DNA of 64,000 nucleotides from Pseudonocardia ammonioxydans (GCF_900115005.1 NZ_FOUY01000024.1:20493-84492); one strand, 5' to 3'. Numbered from the stretch's first letter, positions 1-8,726 are shown. Notes: generated by a model from the sequence alone, not told the origin. Numbers and translations: made by a program.

Positions 1-309
1 CTCGACGAGCTCGGCGACCCGTTCCTCGCGCATGCCGTCGAGCACCCGGCGGGCACTGACCGCGTCGATCTCCTCGAACACCGATGCCGCGGTGTCCTTG
101 TCCAGCAGGCGGAACAGCACCCCGGCATCGGCGGAGTCGCAGCGGGCGAGCGTCTCGGCCAGGTCGCGCGGGCTCAGCTCTCCCGCCCGGGCGGCGACCG
201 CGGCGACATCGCCGTCGGCCAGGGCGCGACCCAGCAGGCCGGTGAGCTGCTCGGCCCGGTCGGCCGCCGACCGGTCTGCTGCGGACGGCGTCGTGCTCCT
301 CGCGTCCAT
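1..309 (-). CDS. mgtE: Magnesium transporter MgtE, N-terminal part (cut by window edge)
   Basis: Only the first 103 codons are in the window; the gene continues past base 1. The visible part is the cytosolic helical N domain of MgtE magnesium channels: it has the repeated pattern of 'LSPRDLAETLARCDSADA' followed by 'VLFRLLDKDTAASVFEEID'. In the family this domain and the CBS domains after it sense cytosolic magnesium and gate the channel. The ATG at 309 has a purine-rich AGAGGGGG upstream on the minus strand. It lies just downstream of a tatA-like gene and an MgtA-type ATPase on the same strand, which supports a role in magnesium handling. The transmembrane part cannot be checked here. Confidence 0.8.
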   Translation of the reverse strand, partial: MDARSTTPSAADRSAADRAEQLTGLLGRALADGDVAAVAARAGELSPRDLAETLARCDSADAGVLFRLLDKDTAASVFEEIDAVSARRVLDGMREERVAELVE

Positions 310-334
310 GTCCCCCTCTTCCCCGTAACCCTGT

Positions 335-398
335 CCGGATGCGCCCTGTCCCGGATGCGCCCTGTCCCGGATGTGCCCTGCTCCGGATGTGCCCTGTG
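335..398. repeat. Four tandem 16-bp repeats upstream of mgtE
   Basis: Four head-to-tail copies of a 16-bp unit (ccggatgcgccctgtc; the third and fourth copies carry gatgtg instead of gatgcg) fill most of the space between the tatA-like stop at 410 and the mgtE start at 309. They would be transcribed as the mgtE leader if mgtE is read from the upstream genes. No coding role is visible. Confidence 0.85.
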
Positions 399-409
399 CG
401 GGCCGGGGC

Positions 410-625
410 TCAGCGACCGGGCGCCGGAGGCGGCCCGTTCCCGCCACGGTCCGCGTCGTCGTCCGCACCGGTCGGGTCCGGCCCGGCGTCGGCGTTCAGC
501 TCGGCGCGCAGGATCCGGCTCGACCGGCCGACCGAGCGGGCCAGGTCGGGCAGCTTCCGCGCCCCGAACAGCAGCACGACGGCGAGCAGCACGATCAGGA
601 GCTGGGTCGGTCCGGGAGGGGTCAT
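410..625 (-). CDS. tatA: TatA/TatE-type twin-arginine translocase subunit
   Basis: A 71-residue protein with the TatA plan: a short N-terminal transmembrane helix (about residues 7-22, 'LLIVLLAVVLLFG'), then the hinge FGARKLPDLARSVG, an amphipathic helix and a charged disordered tail. In the family it oligomerises in the membrane to pass folded proteins with twin-arginine signals. The start ATG at 625 overlaps the stop of the P-type ATPase (ATGA at 622-625), so the two are translationally coupled, which is an unusual partner for a Tat subunit. No tatB or tatC is present, so this is probably a secondary copy and not the main tatAC locus. Confidence 0.8.
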   Translation of the reverse strand: MTPPGPTQLLIVLLAVVLLFGARKLPDLARSVGRSSRILRAELNADAGPDPTGADDDADRGGNGPPPAPGR

Positions 626-3327
626 CGTCGGTCCTTGTCCGCCGGGTGGATGCCCAGCACGTGACGCAGGTAGAGCGACCGGGTCGCGGCCGCGCACAGC
701 AGGAACGGGGTCACCACCGCGGCCAGCAGCGGCCACACCGCGGACGGCGGTGTGGCCATCCCCAAGAGCGGGGCGAGCGGCGTGAACGGCAGGGCGAGGC
801 CGGTGGCCACCACCGCGGTCACGGTCAGCACCACGGGACGGGTCGGGCGGCCGGCGCGGGTGCGCAGCAGGAGCAGCACCAGCACCTGGGACAGCACACC
901 CTCCATGAACCAGACGGCCTGGAAGACCGCCTGCTCCTGGGGTGTGTCCAGGCCCAGGTAGTGCCAGACGGCCCAGAACGTGACCAGGTCGAAGGCCGAG
1001 GACAGCGGCCCGAGGACCACCATGAACCGCAGCATCCCGCGGGTGTCCCAGCGCCGCGGCCGGGCGAGCCAGCCGGGTTCGACGCGGTCGAACGGGAGCG
1101 ACAACGCCGCCATGCCGAACAGCACGCTCTGCAGTACCAGCTGCGTCGGCAGCAGCGGGAGGAACGGCAGCACCGCGGCGGCCACCACCACCGACAGCGC
1201 ACTGCCGACGTTGAGCGCCGCGGCCACCGTCAGGTAGCGGGTGGCGCGTCCGAGCGTGCGCCGTCCCTCCTCGACGGCGGTCACGACCGCACCGGGTCCA
1301 CGGTCGGTGAGCACGATGTCGGCGGCCGCCCGGGCCGCCGGGACCGCACCGTCGACGCCGACCCCGACGTCGGCCACCCGCAGCGCGCCGACGTCGTTGA
1401 CGCCGTCACCGACGAAGCCGACGGTGTGCCCGGCGGCCTGCAGGGCCCTGACCACCCGCTCCTTCTGCAGCGGGCCGAGCCGGGTGAACAGCGTGGTCCG
1501 CGCCGCGGCGCGGGTCAGCGCACCGTCGTCGAGCGCGTCCAGGGCCGCCCCGTCGAGCACGTCCCCGACCTCGATACCCGCGCGGGCACAGACCTGCTCG
1601 GCGACCGTGGTGTCGTCGCCGGTCAGGACCTTCACGGCGACGCCCTGGGTGCGGAAGCGCTCGACGGCGGCGACCGCGGAGGCGCGCACCGGATCGACCA
1701 TGCCGACGAACCCGAGGAGCAGCAGCTCGCGTTCGGGGTCCGGATCGTGCTCCGAGCCGTGCCGGGTCGCGACCGCGACCACCCGCATGCCGCCGGCCCG
1801 GTGACCGTCGGCCACGTCGGCCGCCGCGGCGCGCAGCGCCCGGGTGAACTCGACGGGTTCGCCGCCGCGGACCACGTGCGTGCAGCGGGGCAGCACGGTG
1901 TCCGGGTCCCCGCGCACGATCACCAGCGCGCCGGGCCGGTGACCGTCGCGCAGCACCACCGCGGCACGGCGCCGGAGGTGGTCGAACGGCAGCTCGTCGA
2001 GCGGGGCGAACAGTCCCCGGGCGAGCACCGTGGACCCGTCCCGGCCCGCCTCGGCCAGTGCCTCGTCGATCCCGTCGCGGGGCACGGTCTGGAACCGCAC
2101 CGCGACCGCGGCGGCGTCGCCCGGGCCGGGATCGGGCCGGCCGTCGAGGTCGACCGAGTGGGTGAACACCACGCGGTCCTCGGTCAGCGTCCCGGTCTTG
2201 TCCAGACAGGCCACGTCGATCGCACCGAGGTCCTGGATGCCCTCCGGCCGGGTCACCAGCACGCCGGCGTCGCGGAGCCCGGCCGCGCCCCGCAGCAGGG
2301 TCGTCCCAACGATGAGCGGGAGCAGCTCGGGAGCCAGCCCGACCGTCACCGCGACGGCGAACAGCAGCGCCTGCCGCACGTCCCCGGAGACCATCCCGTT
2401 CACGACCAGCACCAGCGGCGCGGCGACGAGCATGCACCGGACCAACGTCCAGCTCACCGACCGCACGCCACGGTCCACAGCGGACTCCGGACGGGGGTGA
2501 CGGGCCCGGCCCGCGAGCTGTTCGGCGTGGGTCGCGGGGCCGGTGGCGAGGACGACGGCGGTGGCCTCGCCGCGGGTGATCGTGGCGCCGGCGAACAGCA
2601 ACGACCCGAGCCCGGTCACCGGGCCCGCGGACCGCGGACGGCTCCGCATCCGGCGCCGCGCCGGCCCGCCACCGGACGCCCCGGCACCGACCGGCGGCGC
2701 CTTGGGCACCGGCAGCAGCTCCCCGGAGAGCGCCGACTGATCGACCAGCAGGTCCCGGGCGCGCAGCAACCGGGCATCCGCGGGTACCGGGTCGCCGGCG
2801 TGGAGCACGACGACGTCGCCCGGCACCAGGTCCTCCGGCGGTACCTCGCGCTCCCGCGGGGCCGATCCCGGCGCCGGGCGCCGCCGGACGGTGACGGTGG
2901 TGCCGATCCGGGCGCGCAGCACCCGGCCGGCGTGGTCGACGCGGACCCGGTGCCAGAGCCGCAGTGCGACACCGAGCACGGCGATCAGCAGAACCATGAC
3001 GGCGCTCGCCGGGGCCTCGGCCAGTGCGAGCAGCGTGCCGAGCACGGCCATCAGCCCGGCGAACGGGCTCGCGAGGGCGTGACGGAACCAGCCCGCCGCC
3101 GCGCGGCGCTCGACCGCCGGCGCGTTCTCCCCGTACTCGACCAGTCGTGCCGTGGCGACGTCCTCGGTGAGGCCACGCCGGGAGGTCTCCAGACCGCGCA
3201 GCAGGACGAACGCGTCCGCATCGGCCCAGCGCCGCAGGGCCGCCTCGCCGTCCACGGCGGGCCGGCCGGGCGCGAGGGTCGACGCGGGACCCGCCGTGGC
3301 GCGAACCGCCTCGGTCGTCCGGTCCAT
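622..3327 (-). CDS. mgtA: Magnesium-transporting P-type ATPase (MgtA/MgtB type)
   Basis: A 901-residue P-type ATPase with an N-terminal cation-ATPase domain, an actuator loop with SGE at about residues 201-203, phosphorylation motif DKTGTLT (Asp about 376), hinge motif GDGVND (about 640-645) and a C-terminal group of membrane helices. The stretch around 'VTVGLAPELLPLIVGTTL' and the region just before DKTGTLT match the magnesium-importing subgroup, which uses ATP to bring Mg2+ into the cytosol. The ATG at 3327 has GAGGAG eight bases upstream. It is divergent from an ArsR regulator with a perfect palindrome between them and is coupled to the tatA-like gene downstream. The metal is inferred from subgroup and from mgtE nearby. 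Confidence 0.85.
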   Translation of the reverse strand: MDRTTEAVRATAGPASTLAPGRPAVDGEAALRRWADADAFVLLRGLETSRRGLTEDVATARLVEYGENAPAVERRAAAGWFRHALASPFAGLMAVLGTLLALAEAPASAVMVLLIAVLGVALRLWHRVRVDHAGRVLRARIGTTVTVRRRPAPGSAPREREVPPEDLVPGDVVVLHAGDPVPADARLLRARDLLVDQSALSGELLPVPKAPPVGAGASGGGPARRRMRSRPRSAGPVTGLGSLLFAGATITRGEATAVVLATGPATHAEQLAGRARHPRPESAVDRGVRSVSWTLVRCMLVAAPLVLVVNGMVSGDVRQALLFAVAVTVGLAPELLPLIVGTTLLRGAAGLRDAGVLVTRPEGIQDLGAIDVACLDKTGTLTEDRVVFTHSVDLDGRPDPGPGDAAAVAVRFQTVPRDGIDEALAEAGRDGSTVLARGLFAPLDELPFDHLRRRAAVVLRDGHRPGALVIVRGDPDTVLPRCTHVVRGGEPVEFTRALRAAAADVADGHRAGGMRVVAVATRHGSEHDPDPERELLLLGFVGMVDPVRASAVAAVERFRTQGVAVKVLTGDDTTVAEQVCARAGIEVGDVLDGAALDALDDGALTRAAARTTLFTRLGPLQKERVVRALQAAGHTVGFVGDGVNDVGALRVADVGVGVDGAVPAARAAADIVLTDRGPGAVVTAVEEGRRTLGRATRYLTVAAALNVGSALSVVVAAAVLPFLPLLPTQLVLQSVLFGMAALSLPFDRVEPGWLARPRRWDTRGMLRFMVVLGPLSSAFDLVTFWAVWHYLGLDTPQEQAVFQAVWFMEGVLSQVLVLLLLRTRAGRPTRPVVLTVTAVVATGLALPFTPLAPLLGMATPPSAVWPLLAAVVTPFLLCAAATRSLYLRHVLGIHPADKDRR

Positions 3328-3378
3328 GGCGTGCTCCTCGGGTCCCGGGTCCCGGGCGCAGGACCCGCCGCGTACCGT

Positions 3379-3405
3379 AACAGTTGCGCGAATGGTGCAA
3401 CTGTT
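3379..3405. promoter_or_regulatory. Perfect palindrome between the ATPase and ArsR genes (probable ArsR operator)
   Basis: AACAGTTGC, nine bases, GCAACTGTT: 9-bp arms without a mismatch, centred between two divergent starts (3327 minus and 3415 plus). ArsR/SmtB repressors bind such inverted repeats and leave when metal binds, so this probably controls both the ATPase operon and the regulator itself. Confidence 0.75.
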
Positions 3406-3414
3406 GGGAGAGCG

Positions 3415-3765
3415 ATGCCGGAGCGACCGGAGCCGCAGCTGCTCGATCCCGAACTGCTGGCCGACGCCGCAGCGGCGTTCGGCATGCTCAGCGCCCCCTC
3501 GCGGCTGCAGATCGTGTGGCTGCTCGCCGACGGGCCGTGCGACGTGGGCACCATCGCCGGCGCGCTCGGCCAGCCGGTCGCCGCGGTCAGCCAGCACCTC
3601 GCGAAGCTCAAGCTCGCCGGGCTCGTCCGGGCACGCCGCGAGGGGCGCCACCAGATCTACGTCATCGACGACCCCGATGTGGTCACGGTGGTGCGGTCGA
3701 TCGTCTCGGCACAGCAGGCGCGGCGCCGCCCTCCGGACGGACGGCCGGCGCGGGGAAGCGCCTGA
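3415..3765 (+). CDS. ArsR/SmtB-family winged-helix repressor
   Basis: A 116-residue protein of the ArsR family: helix 'AAAFGMLSAPSRLQIVWLLA', recognition helix region 'PVAAVSQHLAKLKLAGLV' and the wing 'RREGRHQIYVIDD'. Family members are dimeric repressors released by metal ions or other signals. There is no CxC metal site of the ArsR/CadC kind; the few His and acidic residues near the C-terminus could form an alpha-5 site, but that is not certain. Its position opposite the MgtA-type ATPase, with a palindrome only ten bases upstream of its start, indicates it controls that operon and itself. Confidence 0.85.
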   Translation: MPERPEPQLLDPELLADAAAAFGMLSAPSRLQIVWLLADGPCDVGTIAGALGQPVAAVSQHLAKLKLAGLVRARREGRHQIYVIDDPDVVTVVRSIVSAQQARRRPPDGRPARGSA

Positions 3766-3864
3766 CACCGCTGCGCCGGCATCGGCAGATCCGCCCGACC
3801 CACCCGTCCCCGAACCCGAGGAGCTCCCATCTCCGAGATCATCGAGTTCTTCGGCTCCGTCCCG

Positions 3865-4539
3865 GTGTGGGTGGTGGTGCTCGTCGCCGGCGTCGTCTCG
3901 CTCGGCGAGTGCACGCTCGCGGTCGGCCTGGTCCTGCCCGGCGAGACGGTGCTGCTCGCGGCCGCCATGGCCGTTCCCGACGTGCCGGCGGCGGCCCTGG
4001 TGACCGGCGTCGTCGCCGGCGCCGCGCTGGGCGGGGACGCCATCGGCTACACGATCGGCCGCCGGCTCGGCCCGCGGCTGCGTGAGACCCGCCTGATCCG
4101 CAGGATGGGACGCGACAGGTGGGACGACGCCGCCCGCACCCTGCGCCGGCACGGGCCGTGGGCGGTGCTCGGCGCGCGTTTCCTCCCGGTCGTGCGGACG
4201 ATGACGCCGGCCGCGGCGGGGGCGTCGGGACTGCCGTTGCACCGTTTCCTGCCCGCCGCCGGTCTCGGCGCGACGGTCTGGGCGGCCCTGCACGTCACCG
4301 CCGGCTACCTGCTCCGCGAGGCGGCCGAGCGGCTCGAGCACACCTTCGGCGTGCTCGGCTGGGTGGTGCTCGCCGTCGGGATCGTGGCCGGGGTGGCCGC
4401 CTGGAAGCTCCGCAGGCACCGCGCCGGTGCCCGCGCGCGACGAGCCCGCGCGGCGCCGACCGTGCCGGGAGGCGGCGCCGGCGACACCGGCCCGGGCGAC
4501 GGCCGGGCGGTACGGCCGCTCCCGGTCACCCATGACTGA
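3865..4539 (+). CDS. DedA-family membrane protein
   Basis: A DedA (SNARE-associated) family protein: 'GLVLPGETVLLAAAMA' near the N-terminus, then the family core 'GDAIGYTIGRRLGPRL', and 'GARFLPVVRTMTPAAAGASG' with the conserved FxPxxR arginine pattern. Four to five membrane segments are visible. Family members take part in membrane lipid and proton-motive-force homeostasis and are probably flippase-like. The GTG at 3865 is the first usual start, but a GAGGAG sits five bases before an in-frame ATC at 3829, and reading from there gives a more typical N-terminus (SEIIEFFGSVPVW), so the true start may be non-canonical. It overlaps the next gene by eight bases. Confidence 0.8.
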   Translation: MWVVVLVAGVVSLGECTLAVGLVLPGETVLLAAAMAVPDVPAAALVTGVVAGAALGGDAIGYTIGRRLGPRLRETRLIRRMGRDRWDDAARTLRRHGPWAVLGARFLPVVRTMTPAAAGASGLPLHRFLPAAGLGATVWAALHVTAGYLLREAAERLEHTFGVLGWVVLAVGIVAGVAAWKLRRHRAGARARRARAAPTVPGGGAGDTGPGDGRAVRPLPVTHD

Positions 4540-5716
4540 ACCATCGCGCCGATCACGGCTGCGGGCCGGCGCGGCCCGGTTCGAGCGGGCCCCGTCGCTG
4601 CACCTGCTCCTGACCGTGGTCGGCGCGTTGCTGCTGGTCGGTCTCGTGATGGTGCTCTCGGCCTCCGCGGGCGGCCGCGGCGTGACCGACGGTGCCGCCA
4701 CCGCCGCGCTCGTACGGCACCTGTTCTTCCTCGTCGCCGGCGCGATCGCGTTCGCCGTCGCGATGCGGGTCCCGCCGGCACGGATCCGCGCCTGGACCCC
4801 GGTGCTCCTGCTCCTGTGCCTGGTGGCGTTGATCGCCGTGCTCGTCCCCGGTGTCGGGGAGGTGCGCGGCGGTGCCCGGAGATGGGTCTCGATCGGCGGC
4901 CTCACCGTGCAGCCGGGCGAGCTGGCCAAGACGACGTTGCTGCTCTGGGGCGCGCACGTGCTCGCGTTGCGCGGGCGGACGGTGCGTCGCGGCGCCGTCG
5001 CCCTGCTCCCGGTGGTGCCGGTCGCGCTGTCGATGGCCGCACTGCTGATGCTGCAGCCTGCGCTGAGCACCACCGTCGCCCTCGGCGTGATCATGCTGGC
5101 GCTGCTGTGGTTCGCCGGGACACCGAGCAGGCTGCTGGCCGGGCTCTGCGGCGGTGCCGTGCTCGGTGTGGCCGTGCTGGGCTGGACCGCCGGGTACCGG
5201 CGCGACCGGATCGTCGCGTTCCTCGGTTCCGGCGACGAGCTCGGGGCCGGCTACCAGTCCCGGCAGGCGCTGCTCTCCCTCGCCGACGGCGGTGTGCTCG
5301 GCACCGGGCTCGGCCAGGGCCGCGCGAAGTGGGACTACCTGCCCAACGCGGCCAACGACTTCATCTTCGCCGTGATCGGTGAGGAGCTCGGCCTACTCGG
5401 CGGCCTCGCGGTGCTGGCCCTGTACGGCGCGCTCGGCCGGATCGGACTGCGCATCGCCGCCCGGACCGGGGACCCGTTCCTCCGCATCGTGTCCGCCGCC
5501 ACCGCGACCTGGTTCGTGGCACAGGCCGCGATGAACGTCGGCTACGTCGTGGGTCTCCTCCCGGTGACCGGGCAGCAGCTCCCGCTCGTGTCGGCGGGCG
5601 GGACCGCGTTGGTCAGCTCGATGTTCCTGCTCGGACTGCTGGCCAACGCCGCCCGCCTCGACGGTGTACCGCCGGTCAGCCCTTGGCCTTGGCGGTCCGG
5701 CGCAGCCGGGTGTTGA
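4532..5716 (+). CDS. FtsW/RodA/SpoVE-family peptidoglycan glycosyltransferase
   Basis: A 394-residue polytopic protein of the SEDS family, with about ten membrane segments and the signature 'LLPVTGQQLPLVSAGGTAL' near the end, plus 'GLGQGRAKWDYLPNAANDFIFAVIGEELG', split here as the conserved NDFIFA and EELG motifs. SEDS proteins polymerise lipid II together with a class B penicillin-binding protein. No PBP is adjacent, so whether this is the division (FtsW) or elongation (RodA) type is not settled; it may be an extra copy. The ATG at 4532 lies inside the end of the DedA gene. Its last 41 bases overlap the convergent aldehyde dehydrogenase gene. Confidence 0.85.
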   Translation: MTEPSRRSRLRAGAARFERAPSLHLLLTVVGALLLVGLVMVLSASAGGRGVTDGAATAALVRHLFFLVAGAIAFAVAMRVPPARIRAWTPVLLLLCLVALIAVLVPGVGEVRGGARRWVSIGGLTVQPGELAKTTLLLWGAHVLALRGRTVRRGAVALLPVVPVALSMAALLMLQPALSTTVALGVIMLALLWFAGTPSRLLAGLCGGAVLGVAVLGWTAGYRRDRIVAFLGSGDELGAGYQSRQALLSLADGGVLGTGLGQGRAKWDYLPNAANDFIFAVIGEELGLLGGLAVLALYGALGRIGLRIAARTGDPFLRIVSAATATWFVAQAAMNVGYVVGLLPVTGQQLPLVSAGGTALVSSMFLLGLLANAARLDGVPPVSPWPWRSGAAGC

Positions 5717-7058
5717 CGAACTCGCCCATCCCCCACCGGCCGAGTTCACGACCGAAGCCGGACCGCTTGACGCCGCCGAAGGGGAGCCCGGGCAGCGTGG
5801 TGCCGTGCTCGTTGACGTAGGCCATGCCGACCTCGAGCCGGTCGGCGACCTGCTGTGCGCGGTCGATGTCGCTGCCCCACACCGATCCGCTGAGGCCGAA
5901 GCTCACGTCGTTGGCGAGCGTGACGGCCTCGTCGACCGAGTCGACGCCGTAGACGACGGCGACCGGGCCAAAGATCTCCTCGGAGTAGGCGTCCATGTCC
6001 TGGGTGACGCCGGTCAGCACGGCCGGACGCATGAAGGCGCCGTCGCCGTCGAGCGCGCCGCCGCCGGTGTGGAGGGTGGCACCCTGCTCGACGGCCCGCT
6101 CGACCTGCCGGACCACGCCGTCCCGCGCCCCGACCGAGGACAGCGGGCCGACCTGGGTGTCCGGGTCCGTGGGATCGCCCACCCGGACCGACTCGAACGT
6201 CCGGACGAGCACGGAGACGAAGTCGTCCACCTTGTCGTTCGGCACGATCATCCGCTTCGGGGAGTTGCAGGCCTGGCCGGCGTTCATCAGCCGAGCCTTG
6301 GCGGCGACCGTGGCGGTCCGCTCGAGGTCGCCGTCGTCGAGAACGATCATCGGATCGGAACCGCCGAGCTCGAGGACGGCCTTCTTCAGGTTCCGCCCGG
6401 CGGTCTCGGCCACCGAGGCCCCGGCCCGCTCGCTGCCGGTCAGCGAGATGCCGCGCACGCGCGGGTCGGCGAGCATGTCGGCGATCTGCTCGTTGGTCGC
6501 GAACACGTTGATGTAAGCGTCGGCGGGCACACCGGCGGTGTGGAAGATCTCCGCCATGACCTCCGAGGAGGCCGCGCAGATCGGCGCGTGCTTCAGGATG
6601 ATCGTGTTGCCCACCATGAGGTTGGGCGCGGCGAACCGGGCCACCTGGTAGTAGGGGAAGTTCCACGGCATCACCCCGACCAGCAGGCCGACGGCCTCGG
6701 TCTCGACCAGGGACTCCGCGGCGCCCTGCGGGTCGAGCACCTCCTGCTGGAGCAGGTCCGGCCCGTGCTCGGCGTACCAGCGGTAGATCGCGGCCGCGAG
6801 CTTGACCTCGCCCGCGGCCTCCTTCATCGGCTTGCCCATCTCGGTCGCGATCAGGGTGGCCAGCTCGTCCCGCCGCGCCTCGTAGGCCTCGGCGACCCGG
6901 GTCAGGATCTGCGCCCGCTCGGCCACCGGCGTGCCTCGCCATCCGGCGTAGGCCCCGTGCGCGCGGCCCAGGACCTCGGCCACCCCCGCAGCGTCGAGCT
7001 CGGGGAACTCCTTCTCGGTCCGGCCGGTCGCCGGGTTCGCCGTCACGTAGGCAGACAT
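5676..7058 (-). CDS. gabD: NAD(P)-dependent succinate-semialdehyde dehydrogenase-type ALDH
   Basis: A 460-residue aldehyde dehydrogenase. The catalytic cysteine lies in GQACNSPKR (about residue 264) and the general-base glutamate in LELGG (about 230); the oxyanion region 'MPWNFPYYQV' and the C-terminal 'PFGGVKRSGFGRELG' are typical. The N-terminus 'SAYVTANPATG' and the cysteine context match the GabD2-type subgroup, which oxidises succinate semialdehyde to succinate in GABA breakdown. Substrate is inferred from that similarity only. The ATG at 7058 is chosen; an in-frame GTG two codons upstream is an alternative. It is convergent with, and overlaps, the FtsW-like gene. Confidence 0.85.
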   Translation of the reverse strand: MSAYVTANPATGRTEKEFPELDAAGVAEVLGRAHGAYAGWRGTPVAERAQILTRVAEAYEARRDELATLIATEMGKPMKEAAGEVKLAAAIYRWYAEHGPDLLQQEVLDPQGAAESLVETEAVGLLVGVMPWNFPYYQVARFAAPNLMVGNTIILKHAPICAASSEVMAEIFHTAGVPADAYINVFATNEQIADMLADPRVRGISLTGSERAGASVAETAGRNLKKAVLELGGSDPMIVLDDGDLERTATVAAKARLMNAGQACNSPKRMIVPNDKVDDFVSVLVRTFESVRVGDPTDPDTQVGPLSSVGARDGVVRQVERAVEQGATLHTGGGALDGDGAFMRPAVLTGVTQDMDAYSEEIFGPVAVVYGVDSVDEAVTLANDVSFGLSGSVWGSDIDRAQQVADRLEVGMAYVNEHGTTLPGLPFGGVKRSGFGRELGRWGMGEFVNTRLRRTAKAKG

Positions 7059-7303
7059 GGACACGGTCCCCTTCCTGTCGCGGACACGGGCCGCCGCCGC
7101 TGCTGCTGAAGCGGCGGGCTCCGCCCGGAGTACGGCACCCGTGCCGGCACCCGGAACGCGCCGCACACTCCGACGGCGCCCGTCCCCCGCGGATTGCCCG
7201 GCCGGGCCCTCGGCAAACGTCGTCCGGGCCACCGCCGTGACGATCACCGGGGCCCGCACCGCACCCGGGCCGGCGCGGCGACCGACACCGGCCCGGAGCA
7301 CCG

Positions 7304-7633
7304 TCAGGCCTGGACGGTGGGCAGTTCGGCCACTCCCGCGATCGGCTGGTTGTTGCCGCCCTCCAGGACCCGTACCGCCGAGACCCACCCGTCCCCGTGC
7401 GTGCTACTGATCTTGACCCACCAGAAGTTGACCGCGTTGCCCTCGGTGACCGAGCCACCGGCGCACTGGCCCAGCGCGGTGTAGGAACCCGCCGGCAACG
7501 GCGCCCCGATGATGTTGTTCGGTCCCAGCACCGACACCCCGCGCCTCAGGTTCGTCCCGGCCGCGACCGGCACCGTGCGCGGTGGGGCCGTGGCCGGTGC
7601 CGTGGGTGGGGCGGCCTGCGGGTCTGCACTCAT
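7304..7633 (-). CDS. Small SH3-like hypothetical protein
   Basis: A 109-residue protein with a Pro/Ala-rich N-terminus (about residues 4-24) followed by a beta-rich region with a bacterial SH3-like look: 'NLRRGVSVLGPNNIIGAPLP', then 'FWWVKISSTHGDGWVSAVRV'. The GWVSA strand is typical of SH3-like domains that bind wall peptides or proteins. There is no signal peptide, so a cytosolic role is possible. The ATG at 7633 is the most likely start; longer versions only add arginine- and proline-rich sequence. I do not recognise a named family. Confidence 0.55.
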   Translation of the reverse strand: MSADPQAAPPTAPATAPPRTVPVAAGTNLRRGVSVLGPNNIIGAPLPAGSYTALGQCAGGSVTEGNAVNFWWVKISSTHGDGWVSAVRVLEGGNNQPIAGVAELPTVQA

Positions 7634-8126
7634 CGTCGTCGTCCTCTCCGACGTGCCCGGCGCCGCCCCGGGAGCGGGACGGCGCACACCGTGCGGTGCA
7701 TCCCGTGGCCTCGTGCCGATCTCCGGATCCGCTACGTGCGACCCGCCGACACCACCCGTCCGGCGGCGCCGCGCCCGTGTTCCACGGCTCCGGTCCGTGG
7801 CGTGCTCACCGCGTCCCGGTCGGAGGCTCGTCGGGCCCGCGCGGCCGCGCGTCGTGCTGCGATCTCGCGGGCGATCTCGGCGCGCAGGGACCGGGCGGGC
7901 TCCGGCCCGCTCGCAGGGTCCGGCGGGGCGGGCACACGCGAGGTGGGGAGCCGGAGCCGGCCGTCGCCGTGGTCACGATCGGACGCGGCGCGAGCGGCTC
8001 CCGGGTTCGGAATGCACCATCGGGCCCGTCCGGGGGCTCGATCCCGTGCCTCGCCGACGCCCTGGCCGACCGCGCCGTCGAGAAGGTGGCGGGGAGATCA
8101 CACCCGGGGTGAGACGATGTCGTAGG
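7634..8126. other. Intergenic stretch without a supported gene
   Basis: About 490 bases with no ORF I can support. A minus-strand ORF at 7732-7935 could encode 67 residues rich in Arg and Ala, but it has no recognisable motif and no good ribosome binding site. No clear hairpin or tRNA-like structure was seen. Confidence 0.5.
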
Positions 8127-8508
8127 TCATCCGGGAAACAGCTCAGCGTATCCGGCTGGTAGCTGCGACCGGACGTTGTCGAGCACGCCGGGGCTGACGA
8201 ACTGGCCCAACAGGTCCAGCACTACCCGGGCGTGCACACGGGGCTTGCTCGGGGGTGCGGCCTGGGCCTTCGTAGTCGGCCAGCCGCTGCAGGAACTCGT
8301 CGACGTCGAAGGCCTCGGCAGGACCGGTGTGGCGGACAAGGGTCTCTTGGACTTCGCCCGGCAGCTGGGCAGCCAGGTTGGCAGGCTCGCCTCCGGCCAG
8401 TCGTCGGCCGAGTAGCTCGATGGTGCCGGTGATCGCGGTACTGGCCTCGTTGGCGGTGCTCAGATCGGTTCGGGTGCGCACGGCGGCGCACAGCTCGTCG
8501 TAGTGCAT
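8127..8508 (-). pseudogene. DUF2267 protein, frameshifted
   Basis: Two overlapping reading frames together make one DUF2267 domain. The first frame (start ATG 8508, preceded by AGGAGAG) gives 'MHYDELCAAVRTRTDL' through 'AFDVDEFLQRLADYEG'; the second, ending at 8127, continues with 'RVHARVVLDLLGQFVSPG' and 'LDNVRSQLPAGYAELF'. The switch falls at about 8235-8280. DUF2267 proteins are small two-repeat helical proteins of unknown role, often near stress genes. As written the gene cannot make the full protein, so it is either decayed or carries a sequencing error. Confidence 0.75.
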
Positions 8509-8726
8509 CGGAGGTGGCTCTCCTTCCGGTCGGGAAAGGTGGACGGGGTCGGGGTGGAGCCGTGCCCCTCAGCTATCGAACGCGGACGGCGCGTTGCATT
8601 TCTGCTGTGAGCGGATTCGTCACATCCAGCGCAATTCTCGAGCACGCCGGCGAAGGTGGATGAGGGTTCGGACCTGGCCATTCCTTGAGCGACGTCGGAA
8701 AGCACCGGGACTGGCCCTTTCAGTGG

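Noticed and set aside
355..3414. Very long plus-strand ORF opposite the P-type ATPase gene
   Set aside because: High GC removes stop codons; only its last part (3415-3765) matches a family (ArsR). The rest is rich in Arg, Gly, Gln and His and is the antisense of mgtA.
7732..7935. Minus-strand 67-residue ORF
   Set aside because: Arg- and Ala-rich, no motif, no good ribosome binding site; not listed as a gene.
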